This document shows positions 13,530 to 25,084 of a stretch of DNA of 64,000 bases, one piece after another. The notes beneath the pieces are model-generated. The model searched no databases and was not told where the DNA came from. It saw only the letters and a program-made list of their open reading frames with translations. Both the position numbers and the translations under genes were made by a program. How positions within the stretch are numbered: the first letter of the stretch is position 1; the number at the start of each line of letters is the position of its first letter. Source of the DNA: Acephala macrosclerotiorum (Eukaryota > Ascomycota > Leotiomycetes > Helotiales > Mollisiaceae); contig MU119212.1 of assembly GCA_014904845.1 (NCBI GenBank), positions 124,001-188,000 on the forward strand, given 5' to 3'.

Positions 13530-15189
13530 ATGGCAGCGTCGACCGCTGTGAGAAGCATGGCGAGCTTCTTATCTATCGTCCTGTTGGTGGGCTCTGGGAT
13601 GCTTGCTTCCGCTCAATCCGTGCAGCCCTCGAATGCCACCCTACCAACATCAATGAGCGGTTCGGAGACAGTGTTGAGCTTGACAGGAGGACCGGTATTT
13701 GCTGGGCAGCAGACGTACAACATTGCTCCTTTGACTGAACAAGTGGGAAGGGGACAAACTGGCACTGCAGTCGCTGTATGGATCCCATTCTTGGCCATTG
13801 TTCACTTCGCTTACACTGCTTCAGAATATCAAGATATCGGGAACGTTCAAACAGGCAGATGCGAACTCGACTAGCGGAGTTGGACCTGGGGATATTGCCT
13901 TTATTAGCTGCGATCCAGATGGTTCCTATATCAATCCCTCGACGGTGGTGGGCACAGTGGGAGACCAGAAGCCACAAGCAATTGTGCTATACAGTCTTAC
14001 AGCCGCGGAGTGCAATCTCACTGGATCCTACCAATACACATCAATCTACACCATGATTTCCTTGAAGGACTCGAGCAATCTGATGACTACGGTGGCCCTA
14101 TACCCTTCGCAGACGAGCATACTGACTGCCAATATTGGAGTCAACACCACAAGCTCAAGTCAGAGCAGTTCATCTTCTCAGACTAGCAACGATGGAGCGC
14201 CAGCACCGACCACGGCTGTGGCAATGAGTATCCTGTACAGTATTACGGGTATCATCACCCTACTGTTCTTGGTCATCATTGCAACAGGCGCTGTCCGAGC
14301 ACACCGACATCCAGAACGGTATGGCCCACGAACTGGGCTCGCAGGCAGACCGAGACAAAGCCGTGCGAAGGGACTTGCTCGTGCTATGTTGGAGACACTA
14401 CCAATTGTCAAGTTTGGTGATCCAGAGCCAGTCAAGCCAGGTACACATGATATTGAACTGGGAGGTTCGGCAATTACCACACATACTGCTCCCGAGGTCG
14501 TAGCAACATCTGGAAATACCGAAGAGCGTGCTAAGTCTCCTGCGACTGCCACGGCTGGCGTCGAGTCTGGCCTTGGACCTGCTCAAGCTGAGTCAGTGAA
14601 GAGTAGGGAGGAAAACGCTGCGCCAAATGAAGGCGATTTGGGTTGTTCCATCTGCACGGAGGACTTCACAACAGGAGAGGATGTGAGAGTACTACCTTGC
14701 AACCACAAGTATCACCCCGCTTGTATCGACCCGTGGTTGCTCAACGTGTCTGGAACCTGTCCGCTATGGTATGTATTGACCAAGCTCTATTGATGTTCAA
14801 GGCTAATTGAATACAGTCGACACGATCTCCGCCCTGTCGCTACTGCTGACGCCGAGAATCCCGAAAGCGAAGGGACAAATACCGAAGGAGGAGAGCTTCC
14901 ACCCCCTCTAGCCGCCGAAGGAGAGAACACCGCAGCCGAGAACGCGAGCGCAGAAGGAAGCACCCACCAACGAAGCCGAGCATCCCGCCTCCTAGACCTC
15001 CACAGAGTCCGCCACGCACCAGCCGATGAGCGCATCGCTGCACTCCGCCGTCTACGAGAGCAATCACAAACCGAAGCCGAACCAGCCGATGCCGAAGAGC
15101 CAAGCAGGAGAGCAAGATTGACGGGCAGATTAAGGGATACGTTCCGAATTCGAACACGGACTCAGAATACTCCTCCTGCCGCGGAATGA
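13530..15189 (+). CDS. Transmembrane RING-H2 E3 ubiquitin ligase
   Basis: Three exons (13530..13775, 13825..14768, 14817..15189) make 520 residues. A signal peptide (SIVLLVGSGMLASA, residues 12-25) leads into a lumenal domain with scattered N-x-S/T sites, a Ser-rich stalk, one membrane helix (LYSITGIITLLFLVIIATGAV) around residue 240, then a cytosolic RING-H2 finger. The finger reads CSIC ... CNHKYHPACIDPWL ... CPLC; its last cysteine is made across the second intron (TG|T), which supports that splice. The tail is acidic and then Arg-rich. Such proteins ubiquitinate membrane cargo in the vacuolar/endosomal or ER system; the substrate is unknown. The first intron is 49 bp. Start chosen at the ATG that gives the signal peptide. 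Confidence 0.88.
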
Positions 15190-16353
15190 GAGAATATAGT
15201 ACGAAGAGATGGGGCTGGTTACCTTGACATAAATGATTAATACGATACGACTTGATACGAACATACCGAGAAGAATCGAAAATTGGATTCTTGCTCGAGA
15301 GCAAATTTGGGAGAATAGCATAGATGGCGTTCTGGGGCGTTGATCGGAAGGGATTTGCATTTACGGGTGGGTTGGTGGGGTTGGAGTGGTCGGAAATGGA
15401 TGGGGTTTGGTGTTGCATGAGGAGTCTTGTTTCCATGATAGGAGTGGGTGAGTGGGATGAAAGATATGAAATGAGGATGTCGATATGATGGGAATTAGTG
15501 TCATATAATACATATTGTAATATATTGCACGAGTATGGTATGAAAATGAATGTTTGATATTAGGAAGCTCCATTGAGCAGTCTATTTGGCGCAAGTGCAA
15601 ATAAAAAGTTGTGCTAGCTTCTTTCTTACCGGATCTTCATGATTCTATCATTGTTTCCTTTGTGAGCTGTAACATATTGCTCTTCTCTATTGGTATTATC
15701 CGATAAACAAGCACGTATTTACTCATTTTCATTCCTCGAGTTAAGATCCTCTCCTCTCTTAACCTACGGGACGTCTTCCATCCATACATCCAATCATCGA
15801 CAATAGAGAGGAAAAAGACAGCACAATCAGACCGCCATCATCTGCTCCTTTCTCTCAGTATTGATACAGCAAAAGGCTGAGACATGCCTCCACGCGCTTT
15901 GCGAACTGATCAAGGACGTTGCAGCTGTGGTCACCGCCGTTCTCGTCCCGGAATGTAGTGATGTTGTGTCCGAGACATGGCTGGCCGTCCCCTTGACTTC
16001 TTCTCGTTGACCTCAGGGAAGAATATATACTGGCTAGCGTCTCGTTTGGGCTGTGACTTTCTGCTTGGTGGGTAGATTGCTAGCAGGTAAGCCAGTCGAA
16101 GCATCACTTCCTCAGTTCGTCATGTTCAGTGGATGCGTTTTTAATCAATCGCAACCCATCAATACTAGCTCCCTAACACTGAACTTCAACCCTAATGAAA
16201 ATACCAATAGCTTTTCTCGCCCTGACAGGCTTCCAGTATCCTGCTCAAACGATAATGATAATCTACTCCTGTATGCCTCCCGCTCCCAGTTCAAACAGTG
16301 CTGATAATCTATTCTCACGCCAAAGTTCTTCCAGCTCCCTTCTCAGAATGTTC
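15190..16353. other. Convergent intergenic region
   Basis: Lies between two genes that end toward each other and holds both 3' flanks. No coding or repeat signal noticed. Confidence 0.5.
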
Positions 16354-17048
16354 TTAGCTAGTATGCTCCTCATCCTCGACAGCAGCTTCACGGCTGTGAA
16401 CACTTGCACGGTGTTCTTCATGTTCTCCACGTTGTTCATCAAGAGTTTCGCCACCGACAGAGCAGACAGATGCATCACCTTTTCCAGCGGCTTCTGCTGT
16501 ACCCGTTTCTCCAGCAGCCTGATTTCCAACACCACTCTCCAAGTCCCCCTCTCCAAAAACGCCGCCAGTGGGCTCAACGATAGCCGGCGCATGTCTTCCA
16601 CCTCTCTGAAGTTTCTCGCTGAAGATGAAATTTTGTCTTCTGATGATTGGAATACCCCTTGCGACCTTGTCTTTTCGAGTCCAGTAGATGACCTGCACGT
16701 AGATAGCGTGGGGGACACTTCCAATAATACTATTTCAATATCAGTGCCATGCTCAAATTCATCAAACGAGAGCAGAGAAGAGTCGTGCAACTGGAGAGTA
16801 AAGGAAGACCATGGAGCAGACGTACAAAAAGAAGAGAAAAGCGCAATTGATCACGAAGTCAATACTACAGCCTGCTGTAATAAGGACAGCAAGTGGTGGG
16901 ACTGCGGTTCGTGTCAGTATTTGTGCGCAACACTGTTGGGAAGATAGTAGTATCAGGGGCTGGCATGGTGTCGAAGAGCGAAGGGATACGTACAAATGAT
17001 CGAGAGAACGATCATCCCACCCAATCCGGCCCGATTCTTTTTCAGCAT
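16354..17048 (-). CDS. Pmp3/UPF0057-family proteolipid with long acidic tail
   Basis: Three exons (17048..16994, 16901..16826, 16729..16354) give 168 residues. The first ~70 match the small plasma-membrane proteolipid family: FPPLAVLITAGCSIDFVIN, then a second hydrophobic helix and PHAIYVQVIYW. Family members (Pmp3, Sna2-4) are usually 50-140 residues with two helices; Pmp3 affects membrane potential and cation tolerance, Sna proteins sit in the endosome/vacuole. Here about 95 Glu/Gly/Arg-rich residues follow, longer than usual and without further motifs. Both introns start GTACGT and keep phase. The second splice is needed to reach the conserved frame. Confident on family, less so on the exact C-terminus. 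Confidence 0.8.
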
Positions 17049-17755
17049 GATTGCCCGTTTAATCGATGATTCGGTGGTATGAAAGATATTCTTAACTCTG
17101 TGGTTTGAGTTCCGAGAGCTCAAAGATGTAGCGTGAAGTATGTATATCTTGATGCCTGTTTGGTGATAATGGATGACAACTCGATGAAGGAGACCTTTGG
17201 TTTTATGGGCAATGACTCAAATGTGGAAAGCTAGAGTAAGGAGCTTGAAAAGGGAAGTGACACCTATTGTGCCTACCAGGAGACTTTAGCAACGATCCTG
17301 ACAGAAACATGTTCCTTCCTAATTGAGAAACTACAACGCAGAAGGTTGATCGAAGCCGAGCTTCTCTATTCTAGATCTCTTCAAATTCTCCCTATGTTTC
17401 TTTCGAATGCTCAATACCAGTAGTCCCTCTCGCCAGCTAACATTCCATTCACTTCCTGACCAGTCTTCCCAACTACAATTTTACCCTTTCCTTTTTGTAA
17501 GAACCTCCCATCTACCTGCGTCCCAATGATGCTCGTAGAGAATGAATAGGGGTAAAAGGGGTAGCGAGGTCGACATCAACACAAACACTAACGCAAAGCG
17601 GAACATTGAGGGTTTTCAAACACAAGGCGGTATTGAAATGCAAATTATCTTGTTCTCTCAAGGTTTTCGAGGTCCAAAATTTATTTGTTCACCGCTTCTC
17701 CCCACCAAAACGGGTCTCCACAACCAAAATTTGCCCCCAAAAAAAAATCCAAAAA
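17049..17755. other. Upstream flank of the Pmp3-like gene
   Basis: About 700 bp with AT-rich tracts, including an A-run at 17738-17756 that reads as a T-run behind the 5S gene on the minus strand. No gene seen. Confidence 0.5.
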
Positions 17756-17874
17756 ACATACAACAGTGGGTATTCGCTGATGGTCACCCACTCAACTACT
17801 AATCCACCGATCAGAGGCTTGTGTATGGCAGAGCGGACGGGATGCCCATTTCTCCTCGGTCTATGGTCGTATGT
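17756..17874 (-). rRNA. 5S ribosomal RNA gene
   Basis: On the minus strand the segment begins ACATACGACCATAGACC and ends CTGTTGTATGT, so the two ends pair as helix I of 5S rRNA. Inside are GGGCATCCCGTCCGCTC and the internal control region near AGTAGTTGAGTGGGTGACC, then CAGCGAATAC. Length is 119 nt, normal for fungi, and a T-run follows at once, as expected of a polymerase III terminator. A few sites differ from what I expect for fungal 5S (for example GTTGAGTGG for GTTGGGTGG), so it may be a variant or slightly decayed copy. 5S genes are commonly dispersed singly in filamentous ascomycetes. Confidence 0.82.
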
Positions 17875-18245
17875 AGCAGACAGTCCATTCAATAAATTAT
17901 ATATTGGTATCCTTGAAAATTTTATTGCTGCTTTTGAGTGTTAGTTCCGCCAATTGAAAATTTGGAAATGAGCACGTGGGCGCCACTGGGTCCTCGGAGC
18001 CAAGATTGAGGATCGATTGACATAGACGTCATCTTGCGACAACTCTCGACCAACTTCACCATCTTGTCCCGTATCTCTTCTTCCATGGTTCAAAAGCCTT
18101 GGTGAAAATAGGCACCGTTCATTGGCGGACTTCTGTAGAGCCGCCACGTTTGGATGGTGAACGTAGAACAAGGAGCCATCAGCACCAGCACCAGCGTCTC
18201 TATTCACAGCCTCATTGTCTGGGTATTCGTTGTCTTCAGTCCTCA

Positions 18246-20222
18246 ATGTCGAGACAGCCTTATCTCTATTTCGCGCTGAATAAAGCCACGCAGGAAATCA
18301 GGCTCCTCACCATCCATCCAGGTGCCTTCGATTCCGAGTTACGACTGTCTCTCGAGACGGTATCTTTTCCAAAAGACTCGGATCTTCAATTCGAAGCATT
18401 ATCGTATGCGTGGGGCTCGCTAGAAAACGCCGTTGAAATTGTTGCCGAGGGCATTCAATCCCATGGAACGATCGCCATCACTCGAAATTTGGCAGACGCC
18501 TTGCCCTACCTCCGCCGGAAAGACACAGCTCGGGTTATCTGGGTTGATGCTATCTGTGTCAACCAGCAAGATTTGACTGAGAGAAGTAGTCAAGTCAAGA
18601 GAATGGCAGATATCTATTCATCTGCTTTAAGGGTTATCGTTTGGCTCGGGCCGGAGTCTCATGATACTGCTTTGGCCATTAAGTGCTGTGAAACAATTTC
18701 AGAGAACATTGCAGTGGACTGGGGTCTGCAAAACATGTCTGCACTATCCACCGAAACACACTGGGCAGATCCTGAGGAATTCTTGCCATTTGACAAAGAG
18801 GAGTTAACAGCAGTAAGCAGTCTCTTGAATCGAGATTGGTTCAAGCGTCTCTGGATATGGCAGGAAGTCAGCCTCGCTCAAGATGTTGTCGTTTTGTGCG
18901 GTATTCGCAGCCTGCACTGGACCCGGATCCGAGATGCAGTGTTCAATATTTACTGGAAACCCTGGCCCGTGGATGTCACACCAGAACTCATTAGCCGGCC
19001 CCACGAGCTGCTACTCTACAGATTGTGCCGCGGACTTGGGACGTCAAAGCTTCATGAGCTGCTTGAGAACACAAAATACAGTCTTTGTTCAGACGCAAGG
19101 GACAAAATATTTGCTCTCTTGTCCCTTCTCCATGGACAAGAGCAGAATATAAAAATTGAACCGGACTACTCCAAGCCTTTATCCAGGATATATCAAGATT
19201 TCGTTCAGAATTATATCGAAAAGCAAAAGCACCTGCGGATGTTATCAGCTATTGAGGTCCAAGATCATCTTTTCGCATCGCCATCCTGGGTGCCTGATTG
19301 GTCGAGTCCGCGCCTCACAACGCATTTCGGAAAACTGAGGGCCAGTGGCAGCTCTACAGCGTCAGCTTCATTTGAAGTAAATGGATGTTTACGAGTCCTT
19401 GGTCTCACAATTGGAACCATCGAAACGACAGAGCCATTCAGATTTCCAACAACTGGCTCACGCATGTTCCCTGTACTCAAACTAGCATTAGAGTTAGAAA
19501 GAGTTGCCAGAGTCTGCAATGTCAAAGACCTAGTAATGGAAGACGCCGGGATCTTGCTTGATCTGTCTCGAGTCCTGTGCGCTAACAAAGTTGCGGAGCT
19601 TTATTCGCCCCCACATCTGAACTTTCCCAGTCTTCAAGATGCCGAGCACTCTTTGCGAGAGATGTTAAGTTGTACGATCGAGGAATGTGAAGGTCTTACG
19701 TCGACGAGCGTAAATCTGTTTGCTAGGCAAGTGTTCTATACATGCTACGGTCGTAGTCTTTTCAAGTGTCTGGATGGGACTATTGGGATTGTACCTCAAG
19801 GGGTAAAGCCAGGAGATAAAGTAGTCGTGTGGCTTGGCTGCGATTCTGCTATGGCTCTTCGATCTGTCTGGGACAATTGGTATCGACCTCTGGGAGAGGC
19901 AATATATGGTGGCGCAATGGATGGCTCGGCGTTCTTAGGGATATTACCGGAGCGATTTGAACTTGTGCGACGGTATTTTGAAGCACATAAGGGTGAAATC
20001 TGGGTATTCTTCGACAAAAAATCTGGTATATTCTCTACTGAAGATCCGAGACTGAAAGATGTCAAGCTGCCTTCAGGGTGGAGGAAAAGTACTCGGCCCG
20101 ATAGCCCTGAAGTAAGGTTCGTAAATGAGGAGACTGGGGTGGATACATGGCATGATCCTAGATTTACAGCAGAGTCTTTAACGAGTAGAGGCACGATACT
20201 GGAGACGTTTGAGCTAGTTTGA
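18246..20222 (+). CDS. HET-domain protein (heterokaryon incompatibility, HET-6-like)
   Basis: A single exon of 658 residues. The HET domain fills roughly residues 45-200: FEALSYAWGS, then RVIWVDAICVNQQD, then RMADIYSSALRVIVWLGP. The C-terminal part includes VPSWVPDWSS-type sequence (PSWVPDWSSPRL) and a late GDKVVVWLGCD segment, typical of full-length HET-6-like proteins. HET domains trigger programmed cell death when unlike strains fuse; many copies have unknown partners. The start is the first true ATG of the frame, followed at once by the conserved beginning. No lesion is seen. It stands between a 5S gene and a broken HET relative. Confidence 0.88.
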   Translation: MSRQPYLYFALNKATQEIRLLTIHPGAFDSELRLSLETVSFPKDSDLQFEALSYAWGSLENAVEIVAEGIQSHGTIAITRNLADALPYLRRKDTARVIWVDAICVNQQDLTERSSQVKRMADIYSSALRVIVWLGPESHDTALAIKCCETISENIAVDWGLQNMSALSTETHWADPEEFLPFDKEELTAVSSLLNRDWFKRLWIWQEVSLAQDVVVLCGIRSLHWTRIRDAVFNIYWKPWPVDVTPELISRPHELLLYRLCRGLGTSKLHELLENTKYSLCSDARDKIFALLSLLHGQEQNIKIEPDYSKPLSRIYQDFVQNYIEKQKHLRMLSAIEVQDHLFASPSWVPDWSSPRLTTHFGKLRASGSSTASASFEVNGCLRVLGLTIGTIETTEPFRFPTTGSRMFPVLKLALELERVARVCNVKDLVMEDAGILLDLSRVLCANKVAELYSPPHLNFPSLQDAEHSLREMLSCTIEECEGLTSTSVNLFARQVFYTCYGRSLFKCLDGTIGIVPQGVKPGDKVVVWLGCDSAMALRSVWDNWYRPLGEAIYGGAMDGSAFLGILPERFELVRRYFEAHKGEIWVFFDKKSGIFSTEDPRLKDVKLPSGWRKSTRPDSPEVRFVNEETGVDTWHDPRFTAESLTSRGTILETFELV

Positions 20223-20270
20223 CAAAACGGCTATAAACGAAAAGGAATTTCTAATTTATTAGATATAACA

Positions 20271-21280
20271 TCGCCTACTCTCTGCCTAGAAGACTTCTCG
20301 AAAGTTCCCAGCCGCAGTAGTTCCCAGAGAGGACTCTATGTGTGTCTTAGTCATCGATGGGGTTCAGCAAGCAGTTTGCAAACAACAACTACTACTACTC
20401 TTGCAGCTAGAGAGCGCGGCATAGAGATTTCGAGTCTTCTACCAACATTCCAATACGCAATAGAAATCACAAGATTTCTCGGCCTAAAATACATTTGGAT
20501 TGATTCTTTGTGTATTTTACAAGACTATAAAGAAGATTGGGTGGAAGAGTCAGCAAAAATGGGTATATATTACAGCTCAAGCTGGCTTACTATTGGGGCT
20601 GGTATTGAAAGTTCGCAAGGACTCCCCAACATGAGAGAACTTGGTCCGGACAGGCTTCAATATTGGAAAGTAGAGCTTTTCCAACCTGGGAATTCTAGTT
20701 TATACTTCACCAAGCTACCTATCAATGAGATTTTAGGTGACGAACAGAAGTCGATCCTAAGAGAAAGAGCGGGGCTTTCCAGGAAGAAGTACTATCACCT
20801 CGTTTTCTCGGTTTCCAGGGAGATCAGATGTTTTATCGTTGCGGCAAGTATATTCATTTCGAGGGTGCATCTAAGGAATGGGTATACTCTCCGGATGGCA
20901 TCAGGAGTGAAGGCGAAGTTCCGCTTGGCCCAAATTGCTTAGAGAAGAATTGGCTTAGTGCTATTGTTGTAGACTATTCAAGTCGGCACTTGACTTATCC
21001 TAGTGACAAATTGCCTGCTTTATCTGAGGTAGCGCACGAGTTTCAGCGCATGCGAGGTGGGCACTACTATGCCGGACTCTAGCGGGAGGATTTGCCACGA
21101 GACCTTTGTTGGTCGATAATGTATGCCACAGGACTATGCTCGAAACCTGTTCAGTATCGAGCTCCTTCATGGTCATGGGCAGCTATTGATGGAAGAGTTA
21201 TACATGCACTAAACAAAGACTGTGTAATTGAACAGAGATGGGAATCCCACGTGAAAGTTCGAGTAATGCCACCGCGATAA
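20271..21280 (+). pseudogene. Broken HET-domain gene
   Basis: The first frame (from 20271) holds a HET domain: VCLSHRWGS, then LKYIWIDSLCILQD and SSSWLTIGAG. Near 20768-20772 the conserved frame shifts by one base and continues as AFQEEVLSPRFLG and MFYRCGKYIHFEG. A TAG at 21080-21082 then sits where relatives have Trp (YAGL-stop-REDLPRDLCW), after which the frame goes on to APSWSWAAIDGRV and ends at 21280. So there is at least one frameshift and one TGG-to-TAG change, and the N-terminal part before the HET core is short. It differs in subtype from the intact HET gene upstream (SHRWG versus SYAWG), so it is not a simple tandem copy. Confidence 0.8.
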
Positions 21281-22208
21281 GTTTAGCATAGGCCGTCTTC
21301 GCCCGCACAGCGCGCAAGTGGCAGCTTTGAGATTCTGAATCCAGAGTGTACCCTTAATTCCACCTCTGTAGCTATGTCGCATGTCTTGGAGCTTGGGCTC
21401 TTATTAGGGTGGTCACGTGTTTAATGTTATATATATCCTCATCTCACCGCTAGACAGGAATAACACATCATGAACACACACTTTATACCCATACCACAGC
21501 CTTTGCCTGTAATAGCTCTAGGACTAAGATTCGAATATCAACACCGCTCCTCACATTGATTTTGAATGATTTGAGGCACATGTATGCTGAGACTATCGAG
21601 ATAGCCCAATTCTCCTCAGTCTATGGTCGTATGTAACAATGAATCCTAGTATTGAAATTTATATTCCTAGAATCCAAGTGCCGCTGTTCCCGCAAAGTCC
21701 GCTAATCGCCGAGTCGAGAAGCTGCTGCTACCTGATAAATTTCTCGGACCCATTGAGCCCAACACTTCAGTCCCCGGCTCCGATCTTTGCATTTATCTCC
21801 TATTCGTACTTTTCTTGAGACAACCCTAAAATCCTTAAGGAGGGGCCACAACCTCTCAGTGAATGACGCCCGACTCGCGGATCCAGCCATTCATGGCTTT
21901 CTGTTCTAGACGAAGTCTCCGACCCTGCATTTCCATTTTTTCACACCGTTTATTTCCAAGCCTTTCTTGTTCTTTTTATGTTCTTTTTAATGCGATGAGT
22001 CTGAGGCTATTGCAAAGATACTATTAGGAGGCAGATCGTAACAGTCTCTTGTACTGGGCCAATTTCATTTCCAGACTCGATGCGTAGGTAAAGCTTCTGC
22101 ATAAAATAATGAATTGGCAATTTCCTGGCAAATCTTGCTGAATGACCCTAATGTTATTATACACTTGACTCTATAATCCCAGACTTTAAGTGCTTCTCAA
22201 GTCCAACA
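21281..22208. other. Intergenic with degenerate 5S copy
   Basis: AT-rich stretch between the broken HET gene and the 3' end of the GCP2 gene. It holds the second 5S-related segment; otherwise nothing recognised. Confidence 0.5.
21515..21634 (-). pseudogene. Degenerate 5S rRNA copy
   Basis: The minus strand from 21634 starts ACATACGACCATAGACTG, matching the 5' end of the 5S gene at 17.8 kb, then AGGAGAATTGGGC. After about 35 nt the match fades; GGTGTTGATATTCGAATC near the far end recalls the 5S sequence GGTGACCATCAGCGAATAC. The control region and 3' helix strand are not intact, so I read it as a relic. The far limit is approximate. Confidence 0.6.
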
Positions 22209-25084
22209 TCAAACATCTAAACCATCGTCAGTCTTCGATCCCGGCTCCCTAAACTCCGTGCCCTGGTGAATATCACTAAGTCTAGCACAAAGGCCCAACA
22301 GAACCACCGTTTCCGTGGCCGCGAAATGATTCAATTCATCAAGCAATATATGTATGTGTCTCCCGAAGTTAAACTCGAACTTCTTCAAGGTCGTGACCAT
22401 TTTCTCAAGTTGGGGTGTGGGGATGCCCAAACTCGTGGATTTTGTCAGGGATTGCCTTTTGTCATTTTGGAACCGCGACCATTGTTGATGATGCATGCTG
22501 GATGGTTTGATGCTGCCCGAAAGGTCTGGGTCGTTAGATTCTAGCTCGCGAGAAAACCACGAGGTGAAGTTGGAGAATAGGGTACATGTTTGCATGAGTT
22601 TGGAATGTCTCTGCTCAATGCCATTAGTGACGGCGTCGTTGCGATTATATCTACCTTTATAGGGGAAAACATACCCTCAAGAGTCGAGCATTGGTAAGCA
22701 TGCACTCTTTCAGACAAGTATCGAGGAAATCAACGTGATTTTGCATTAGTTCATCCACTGTACCAACGGCTAATGTTGAACCGTCCTTGAGTTTCTCCAT
22801 GAAGCCTTGCTAATTCGGTTCAATGACTTCGGAAGTACAGAAATACAGAAGTTGCTGTACGTATACTAGCATGCGAGCTCGTAAGGCAAAAGCACGCCGC
22901 TTACAAAGCTCAATCTCCTTATTCGAACTTTTGTGAGCCCAGCTAGAAGCTTTGTTCAGTATCTGCCAGTTGGCAACTAGCTGTTGTTCCAGATGTCGCA
23001 GTGAAAAGAGGTATCGAAACAAAGCTTGGTATCTCCCTAATAGTGAAAATTTTGGAGTCAGTGTTGTCGTTTAGGAACAAGCAAGTGGAAACGACAGTGG
23101 GTGGGTAGATACTTAAAAACAGTCTTCCTACTAATGACAAGTGATACCGGGAAAGGAACAACGCAATCAAATTGCAAAGAAGTAAATCCAATGGGCCCTT
23201 TTTCACTTTCAACAGGTGGAGCAGGTGGATTCAATAGCGCTTCTCCGTCCTCGATGCTAGAGATATTGATGACTCGCGTCAAACAATCAATCAAATTGAT
23301 ATTTTTCATCTCCACTTTGATATTCTCCTTGAAGGGATCTTGAGCAGGAAGGACCAAATCTAGCAATGCTTGCAATTTACTTGTGTTGACCTTGTCCGCT
23401 GGTTTGCGAAGTTCTGGTGATGCTAAATCAAGGAAATAAGACATGAAGTCAGACTGGCTTAGAAAGAAGTAGTGTTTCATAGAGTGTAAACGTGCAGGTA
23501 ATGCATATGTTGTTAATAACAAGTTCAGCAATGACTTGTTTGCATAAACGTATGCATCGTTAACATTGTCGAAAAATCGAGGGTCCTCGAAGGTGGTAGG
23601 GACATTACTGATAGCTTTGCCGATGTCGATTCCTCCACATTCGCGGACAACGTTGAGGTATTTCCCAGCAAGTAAAACTTTGTGCTGCACGCTCTCAAGT
23701 TGTGGTGGCGCATTGTCTCGCAATGTATATCGCCTCTCCCAATAATCGTCTGTATAGTCCTCCGAAAGGCGCTCCCGTTTAATGCTCTTTTGCTCTTTGA
23801 CCAAAAACTCGGCATACATGTCTTTGATGGTACCATGATGAAGCCATTCATTCAGCATTCGCATATAGGGGCGGCTAGCATTTCGTAGTAATGAGATGAG
23901 AATATCTCGAGCGGCTGAATCTCCAGAGAAGAGTTCTAGACGTTTAGTGATCAAACCTAGAACGCTCCTACCTTTGCATACTGTTTTGTGCCTGCTGCCT
24001 GATACAAGATCGCTACCTTGCAAGGCTTCCAGAATGTTCTCTATATCAAGCTCCATATCCGAGTCCTTGTCGTTATCCATTGGAGAGCTTCGCGTGATAA
24101 TGGCTTGGGCGAGAGAGTACACTTGACTCATGAGGTGGCGTGTTGGGAGTGTATGCACATTCAAAACGTGCAGGGGAAAGATGAATTGGAGAGAAACTGA
24201 GTTTCTAGCTGAGCGATCAAGACCAAATAATCGAATATCAGCTTTCTCATAGCAGCACTCAAGGCGTGATTTACTACGCCGAGTTCAGCACGACCTTGGA
24301 CGTCGATAAAGGCTTCAAGTGCGCTGTGATGGGTGGCCATTTTCAGTATCTCAATCGTAAGGCCTCGTAGACTTGGGTCCAACCCCGGAAGGATAACAAA
24401 AACTGGACCAGCTAAACGGTCTTTCTCGGCAGAAGGATTGTACGTCTTAGCAAAATGGATGTATTGTCCTTCGAGTCCCATAAGCACCATGAGAAGATCT
24501 TCTACGATAGCCGCTTCTTGAGATTCTGGTGATAATTCTCGCAACTCTCCAGGTTGTAATGAGATAGGTGCCTGTGAGGCTCGCGGTGGAATGGATATTC
24601 GGGATGCCAGGGGCGCGCTCGTGTGGGTGACTAGAGATACCTCTGGATTCCATGGTACTAAATGAGTTTGTCAGTCTAGGGTCAAAACAACGCGGCTTGG
24701 AAAGGCGATTTACGATGCGACATATCTGGCTTGCTTGCTTGCTTTTGCTTTTGGCCGTGAGCTACCGTATAGATTTGCATCAGATACTGCTCGAACGTGC
24801 TTCGGCCGATCGGGTGCTGGTCGCGTTCGCTGGTCCGGACTTCTTATTCGCCTGACTAGAGTTTCTATAACTTCTACTTTCTCCTTTCTATGTTCTCTCG
24901 TTCGCTGCGAGCTCGATTCGGTTCTGCGATGAGTCGTGGAGCTAGAGGACTGTGCGGGACGATGTTGGTCTCTTTCTCTGTCTGTTGCTTGCACATTGGC
25001 AGCCATTGAGTGTTGGCGCGCATTGCCGTCGTTCGCAGCTGGCTGTTCTCCATGGAGAGGCCTGAAACCGGATGAGGAGGACAT
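22209..25084 (-). pseudogene. Gamma-tubulin complex component GCP2 (Spc97/Alp4) gene, disrupted
   Basis: Reconstructed exons are 25084..24714, 24657..23113, 23032..22675 and 22610..22209. The protein is the GCP2/Spc97 subunit of the gamma-tubulin small complex, which nucleates microtubules at spindle pole bodies. GRIP1-type signs: EAAIVEDLLMVLMGLEGQYI, MLNEWLHHGTIKD, ERRYTLRD, KYLNVVRECGG. GRIP2-type: LSLRHLEQQLVANWQ and HVDFLDTCLKECMLTNARLL. Two faults: an in-frame TAG at 22810-22812 where the family has Trp (EVIEPN-stop-QGF), and no GT-AG pair at the first intron (24713..24658) that keeps the frame into VPWNPEVSLV. The third exon needs acceptor GGGAG rather than the TAG just before it. Everything else is well kept. 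It may be a young pseudogene copy or contain base errors; GCP2 is essential in model fungi. Confidence 0.82.
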
